Source: Micromonospora echinaurantiaca (lineage in GTDB: Bacteria > Actinomycetota > Actinomycetes > Mycobacteriales > Micromonosporaceae). From it: a stretch of 64,000 bases of DNA. The position numbers and the translations under genes are program-made. The stretch lies in NCBI RefSeq assembly GCF_900090235.1, contig NZ_LT607750.1, positions 1,872,501 through 1,936,500 of the forward strand. Reading direction: 5' to 3'. Shown piece by piece: positions 60,523 to 64,000 of the stretch (positions are counted from its first letter, which is position 1; every line of letters begins with the position of its first letter). Under the pieces are notes generated by a model. The model had not been told where the DNA came from. It did not search any database and saw nothing but the letters and a program-made list of their open reading frames with translations.

Positions 60523-61874
60523 GGCGGCTCGGCCTGCGGGCCCGGGTCACCGCCGGCTTCGCCGTCGGCGCGCTGCTGCTGGCCGCCTCGATGGCCCTGG
60601 TGTCGTACGAGCTGACCCGGCGGTCCCTGCTCGATGAGCGGGAGCGCACCGCGCTGCGGGCGGCGTACTTCGACGCGGCCGTGGTGCGCACCGGCCTGGA
60701 CGCCGAGGCGCCCGACGTGGCGGAGGTGCTGCGGTCGCTGGACACCGGCGGCAACCGCCGCCCGCTGCTGTACCGCGACGACCAGTGGTACCTGCGCACC
60801 GCCGACGACGGGCTGACCGCCGCCGTCCCCGCCGAGCTGCAACGCCTGGTGCGCGACGGGGAACCGGCGGTGCAGCGGGTCCGGATCGACGGCCAGCCGG
60901 CCCTGCTGGTCGGCGTGCCGCTGGCCGAGGCGGTCGGCTACTACGAGGTGACCTCGCTGCGGGAGCTGGAGGAGACCCTCCAGGTCCTCGCCCTGGCGCT
61001 GACCGCGGTCGCCATCGTGGTCGCCGGATCGGGCGCCGCCGTCGGCTGGTACGCCACCCGGCACAGCCTGCGGCCGCTGACCGCGGTCGCCGACGCGGCG
61101 GAGAAGATCGCGGCGGGCAGCTTCACCGCCCGGCTGGCACCGACCACCGACCCGGACCTGACCCGGCTCTCCACCTCGTTCAACCACATGGTCGACCAGC
61201 TCGCCCGGCGGATCGAACGGGACCGCCGGTTCGCCGCCGACGTCAGCCACGAGCTGCGCTCACCGTTGCAGACGCTGTCGGCCGCGGCGAGCGTGCTGGC
61301 CAACCGCCGGGAACACCTCGACGAGCGGACCGCGCTGGCCGCCGGCCTGGTGGCCGACGAGGTCGCCCGCTTCCAGCAGCTGGTCAACGACCTGATCGAA
61401 CTGGCCCGCAGCGACCGGCCCGCCGACCGGGCGCCGGTCGACGTGGCGGCCCTGGCCCGGGAGGCCTGCCGGTCCCGGTCCCTGCCCGACTCGCTGGTGC
61501 AGGTCGCGCCGGGCACCGCGACGACCTGGTCGGTGGACCGGCGCCGGGTGGAGCAGATCCTGGTCAACCTGCTCGACAACGCCGTACGGTACGGCGGCGG
61601 GCCGGTCGCGGTGCGGCTGGCCCGGCGGGGCGGGACGGGCGTCGTCGAGGTCGACGACGAGGGTCCCGGCGTGCCGGTCGCCGAGCGGGAGGCGGTCTTC
61701 GACCGGTTCGTCCGGGCCCGGGCCGCGCACGCCCGGGCCGGCGGCGACGGCAGCGGCCTCGGGCTGGCCCTCGTCGCCCAGCACGCCGCCACCCATGGTG
61801 GCCGGGCCGAGGTCGGGGACCGCCCCGGCGGCGGGGCCCGGTTCCGCGTCGAACTGCCGGAGGCCCTCCGATGA
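60519..61874 (+). CDS. Sensor histidine kinase
   Basis: A 451-residue kinase: membrane segment at about 11-31, an extracytoplasmic domain of about 130 residues, second membrane segment at about 160-185, HAMP linker, His near 243 in DVSHELRSPLQTL, N box NLLDNAVRYGG near 350, DDEGPGVP and GSGLGLALVAQH. It phosphorylates the regulator encoded just upstream. The stop overlaps the lipoprotein start. The signal sensed is unknown, but co-encoded GerMN lipoproteins suggest the cell envelope. Confidence 0.9.
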   Translation: MRRLGLRARVTAGFAVGALLLAASMALVSYELTRRSLLDERERTALRAAYFDAAVVRTGLDAEAPDVAEVLRSLDTGGNRRPLLYRDDQWYLRTADDGLTAAVPAELQRLVRDGEPAVQRVRIDGQPALLVGVPLAEAVGYYEVTSLRELEETLQVLALALTAVAIVVAGSGAAVGWYATRHSLRPLTAVADAAEKIAAGSFTARLAPTTDPDLTRLSTSFNHMVDQLARRIERDRRFAADVSHELRSPLQTLSAAASVLANRREHLDERTALAAGLVADEVARFQQLVNDLIELARSDRPADRAPVDVAALAREACRSRSLPDSLVQVAPGTATTWSVDRRRVEQILVNLLDNAVRYGGGPVAVRLARRGGTGVVEVDDEGPGVPVAEREAVFDRFVRARAAHARAGGDGSGLGLALVAQHAATHGGRAEVGDRPGGGARFRVELPEALR

Positions 61875-62527
61875 GCCCTGACCGCGCCGGAACCGTCCCG
61901 GGCTCGGCCGCCGGAACCGGACGCAAGGCCGCCACGGCCCGGCGCACCGCAGCCGGGATGCGTCCGGGCCGCCGGGCGGCGGCTCTCGCCGCGTTGGTAG
62001 TGCTGCTCGCCGGCTGCGGGGTGCCGGTCGAGGACGCTCCCCGCACCGTGCCCGCGCCGCGCGGCCCGTTCCCGTCGGCGGCGAGCGGCGAGGCGACCTC
62101 CCCGGCGGGCCGGGTCGCCGAGGTGCTCTGCTTCGTCCGCGACGACCGACTGGTCCCCGTCGAGCGGCGGTTGGACGCCGCCCCGACGGCCGACGCCCAG
62201 CTGGCCCACCTGCTCGCCGGCCCGAGCGCCGCCGAACGCGACCGGGGGCTGACCAGCTCGCTGCCCGGCGCGGTCGGCGGGGCCACCGTCCGGGTCGCCG
62301 ACACCCGCGCCGAGGTCGAGGTCGACGCGGTCGACGACGAGGCCGGCCGCAGCGACGAGATGCTCGCCTTCGGGCAGCTGGTCTGCACCCTGACCGCCCG
62401 CGCCGACGTGGAGACCGTGTCGTTCCTGCGGCGCGGGCAGCCGCTCGGCGTACCGCGGGCGGACGGGTCGCTGTCCCGGCAGCCGCTCAGCGCGGCCGAC
62501 TACACCGATCTCATCACGCCGCGCTGA
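61871..62527 (+). CDS. GerMN-domain lipoprotein (LpqB N-terminal-like)
   Basis: A 218-residue protein with an Arg-rich N-terminus, a hydrophobic stretch and lipobox LVVLLAGC (Cys near 49), then a GerMN-type domain (VLCFVRDDRLVPVERRL, LAHLLAGPSAAERDRGLTSS). In MtrAB-LpqB systems such a lipoprotein interacts with the sensor kinase; here only the GerMN part is present and the beta-propeller of LpqB is missing. Coupled to the kinase gene by ATGA. Confidence 0.8.
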   Translation: MSPDRAGTVPGSAAGTGRKAATARRTAAGMRPGRRAAALAALVVLLAGCGVPVEDAPRTVPAPRGPFPSAASGEATSPAGRVAEVLCFVRDDRLVPVERRLDAAPTADAQLAHLLAGPSAAERDRGLTSSLPGAVGGATVRVADTRAEVEVDAVDDEAGRSDEMLAFGQLVCTLTARADVETVSFLRRGQPLGVPRADGSLSRQPLSAADYTDLITPR

Positions 62528-62540
62528 CCGCGCGGCTCCG

Positions 62541-62591
62541 TCCGCGCGTGGCGCCGGTCCGCGCGTGGCGCCGGTCCGCGCGTGGCGCCGG
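62541..62591. repeat. Three 17-base direct repeats
   Basis: TCCGCGCGTGGCGCCGG is repeated exactly three times (62541-62557, 62558-62574, 62575-62591), followed by a degenerate partial copy. Non-coding, 13 bases after the lipoprotein stop, between convergent genes. A simple variable repeat; each unit contains the palindrome GGCGCC. Confidence 0.85.
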
Positions 62592-62679
62592 TCTGCGCGC
62601 GGTCGCGGTCCGCGGCGCGGTGTCCCCGGGACCGGCTCCGGCACGCCGGCCGGCGCCCGGGACCGGATTGCGGCGCCGC

Positions 62680-63180
62680 TCAGCCGGTCAGCCGGCCGTG
62701 CACCACCAGAGCCCAACCGAGCAGGGCGAACGCGGCGGTCGAGGCGACCGCGCGGAGGACGTTCCAGCGCACCCAGGCGGTGGTGAACCGGTCCCGCACC
62801 GCGGCCAGGTCGGCCACCCGGTCCGGGTCGCCGGCGGCGGCCAACTGGTTGTTCAACGGCACGTTGACCGTCCCGGTGACCACCAGCACCACCAGGTAGA
62901 GCAGCAGCGCGGCGACGAGCCACGGCAGGACGGCCCGGTGCGCCGAGCCGAGGTGCAGCACCGCCGTCAGCGCCGTGCAGACCAGGGCGCCGAGGAAGCA
63001 GACCAGGAACCAACCGTTGATGATGGACTCGTTGATCCGCTGCATCGCGAGGACCAGGGTCCGGTCGTCCGTGCGGACCAGGCCGGGCATCACCGCGTAG
63101 GCGAACGCCGCGAACAGCCCGGCCACCAGGCCGGTGGACACCGCGGCGGCGAGCAGGCTGAGCGTACGCAGCACGGTCAT
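62680..63180 (-). CDS. DUF1772 (anthrone-oxygenase-like) membrane protein
   Basis: A 166-residue protein with four hydrophobic segments and the DUF1772 pattern: MPGLVRTDDRTLVLAMQRIN after the first segment, GTVNVPLNNQLAA between segments three and four, and ARDRFTTAWVRWNVLR-like stretch before the last. Related proteins include anthrone oxygenase-type enzymes, but most bacterial members are uncharacterised. Its ATG nearly touches the stop of the upstream oxidoreductase gene, so the two are one operon. Confidence 0.8.
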   Translation of the reverse strand: MTVLRTLSLLAAAVSTGLVAGLFAAFAYAVMPGLVRTDDRTLVLAMQRINESIINGWFLVCFLGALVCTALTAVLHLGSAHRAVLPWLVAALLLYLVVLVVTGTVNVPLNNQLAAAGDPDRVADLAAVRDRFTTAWVRWNVLRAVASTAAFALLGWALVVHGRLTG

Positions 63181-63181
63181 C

Positions 63182-64000
63182 TCAGGCCGCCCACACGCCG
63201 GTCGCGGCGGTGGCCCGCGCGTACCCGGTGACGTCCCGGGGCGGTCGGCCCAGGGCCCGCCGCACGCCGTCGGCCAGGCTGGCGTTGCGCCCGTCGAGGA
63301 CCTCGGTGAACAGGTACGTCAGCAGCGCGACCACCTCGGCCGGCGCGCCGGCCCGGCCCAGCGCCGCGGCGTAATCCGGCGCGGGGACCGGGGTGAACCG
63401 GACCGGCCGGCCGGTCGCGGCGGCGATCTCGGCGACCACCTCGGCGAACGTCAGCAACCGGGGGCCGGTCACCTCGTACACCTCGCTGGCGTGCCCGTCC
63501 CCGGTCAGCGCCGCGACGGCGACCTCCGCGACGTCGTCCGCGTCGACGAACGGCTCCGTTACCCCGTCGACCGGCAGCGCCACCTCGCCCCGCCGTACGT
63601 CGTGGACGAACGGGCCCTCGCTGAAGTTCTGCTGGAACCAGCTCGCCCGCACCACCGTCCACCGGCCACCGGCGGCGTCCACCACCTGCCGGACCGCCTG
63701 CTCGGCCTGCTCGGCCTCGGGCTCGCCCCGGCCGGAGAGCAGCACCACCCGGTCCACCCCGCGGGCGACCGCCAGCCGGGTGAACGACTCCACCGCCGCC
63801 ACGGCGCCGGGCACCGCCAGGTCCGGCTGGTACGACAGGTACACCGTGCCGACGCCGTCCAGCGCTGCCGGCCAGGTCGCCCGGTCGGTCCAGTCGAAGG
63901 GGGGCGTGCCGGTCCGGGATCCGCGCCGGACGGGCCGGCCGAGCGCGGTGAGGCGGTCGGCGACGCGGCGGCCGGTCTTGCCGTTGCCGCCGAGCACCAG
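63182..64000 (-). CDS. NmrA-type NAD(P)-binding oxidoreductase, 5' end outside the window
   Basis: About 272 residues are visible, starting at the window edge within the dinucleotide-binding motif LVLGGNGKTGRRV, so only a few N-terminal residues are missing. NmrA/atypical SDR features: GGNGKTG glycine motif, VRRGSRTG after the second strand, VVLLSGRGEPEAEQAEQAV and WTVVRASWFQQNFSEGPF. It reduces or binds an unknown substrate; these proteins often accompany quinone or aromatic redox enzymes. Coupled to the DUF1772 gene. Confidence 0.8.
   Translation of the reverse strand: MVLGGNGKTGRRVADRLTALGRPVRRGSRTGTPPFDWTDRATWPAALDGVGTVYLSYQPDLAVPGAVAAVESFTRLAVARGVDRVVLLSGRGEPEAEQAEQAVRQVVDAAGGRWTVVRASWFQQNFSEGPFVHDVRRGEVALPVDGVTEPFVDADDVAEVAVAALTGDGHASEVYEVTGPRLLTFAEVVAEIAAATGRPVRFTPVPAPDYAAALGRAGAPAEVVALLTYLFTEVLDGRNASLADGVRRALGRPPRDVTGYARATAATGVWAA

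Overview
The window is high-GC, gene-dense DNA from a filamentous actinomycete, most likely Micromonospora or a close relative (Micromonosporaceae). This is judged from overall GC, codon use, a conservon-like cassette, a spore photoproduct lyase and the gene families present; no rRNA or housekeeping marker is available to confirm it. No tRNA, rRNA, insertion sequence or CRISPR array was recognised.

Layout. (1) 1-9009: the end of a TetR gene, then an IniBAC-like stress locus: two dynamin-like GTPases, an IniB-like repeat protein, a divergent Hsp70 that is only a nucleotide-binding domain, and a large ATPase/LuxR regulator. (2) 9006-12910: a conservon-like cassette (NIT-domain sensor kinase, roadblock/LC7, DUF742) that ends in a membrane-anchored CBM2-like protein instead of the usual small GTPase. 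(3) 13059-15235: a minus-strand ABC exporter, preceded by a short leader ORF. (4) 15627-27758: the centrepiece, a one-directional RiPP operon. It holds an Ocin-ThiF-like leader-binding protein, three precursor peptides whose last about 30 residues are almost only Cys, Ser and Thr, a YcaO cyclodehydratase, a duplicated SagB-type dehydrogenase, a split LanB dehydratase (glutamylation plus elimination proteins) and a PqqD-like/M50 metalloprotease fusion. No pyridine-forming cycloaddition enzyme is visible, so the product is predicted to be a linear, heavily azole- and dehydroamino-acid-modified peptide rather than a classical macrocyclic thiopeptide. Each precursor gene is followed by a GC-rich hairpin.

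(5) 27789-31726: two genes of unknown role and a YtrA-type GntR/ABC operon with a visible operator. (6) 31918-36101: a secreted beta-helix glycosidase, a DUF2071 protein and a secreted cutinase of the PET-hydrolase (type I) family. (7) 36296-56106: a branched-chain-amino-acid-type ABC transporter, then thiolase, SDR, acyl-CoA dehydrogenase, alcohol and aldehyde dehydrogenase, FabG-like and MaoC genes, with two TetR regulators and a LuxR regulator; together they look like uptake and beta-oxidation-like catabolism of an unidentified carboxylic acid. Two sets of matching palindromes at these promoters point to two TetR regulons. (8) 56150-64000: divergent DNA-repair genes (SplB-like, Fpg/Nei-like), two STAS proteins, an MtrAB-LpqB-like two-component/lipoprotein operon, a DUF1772 membrane protein and a partial NmrA-type oxidoreductase.
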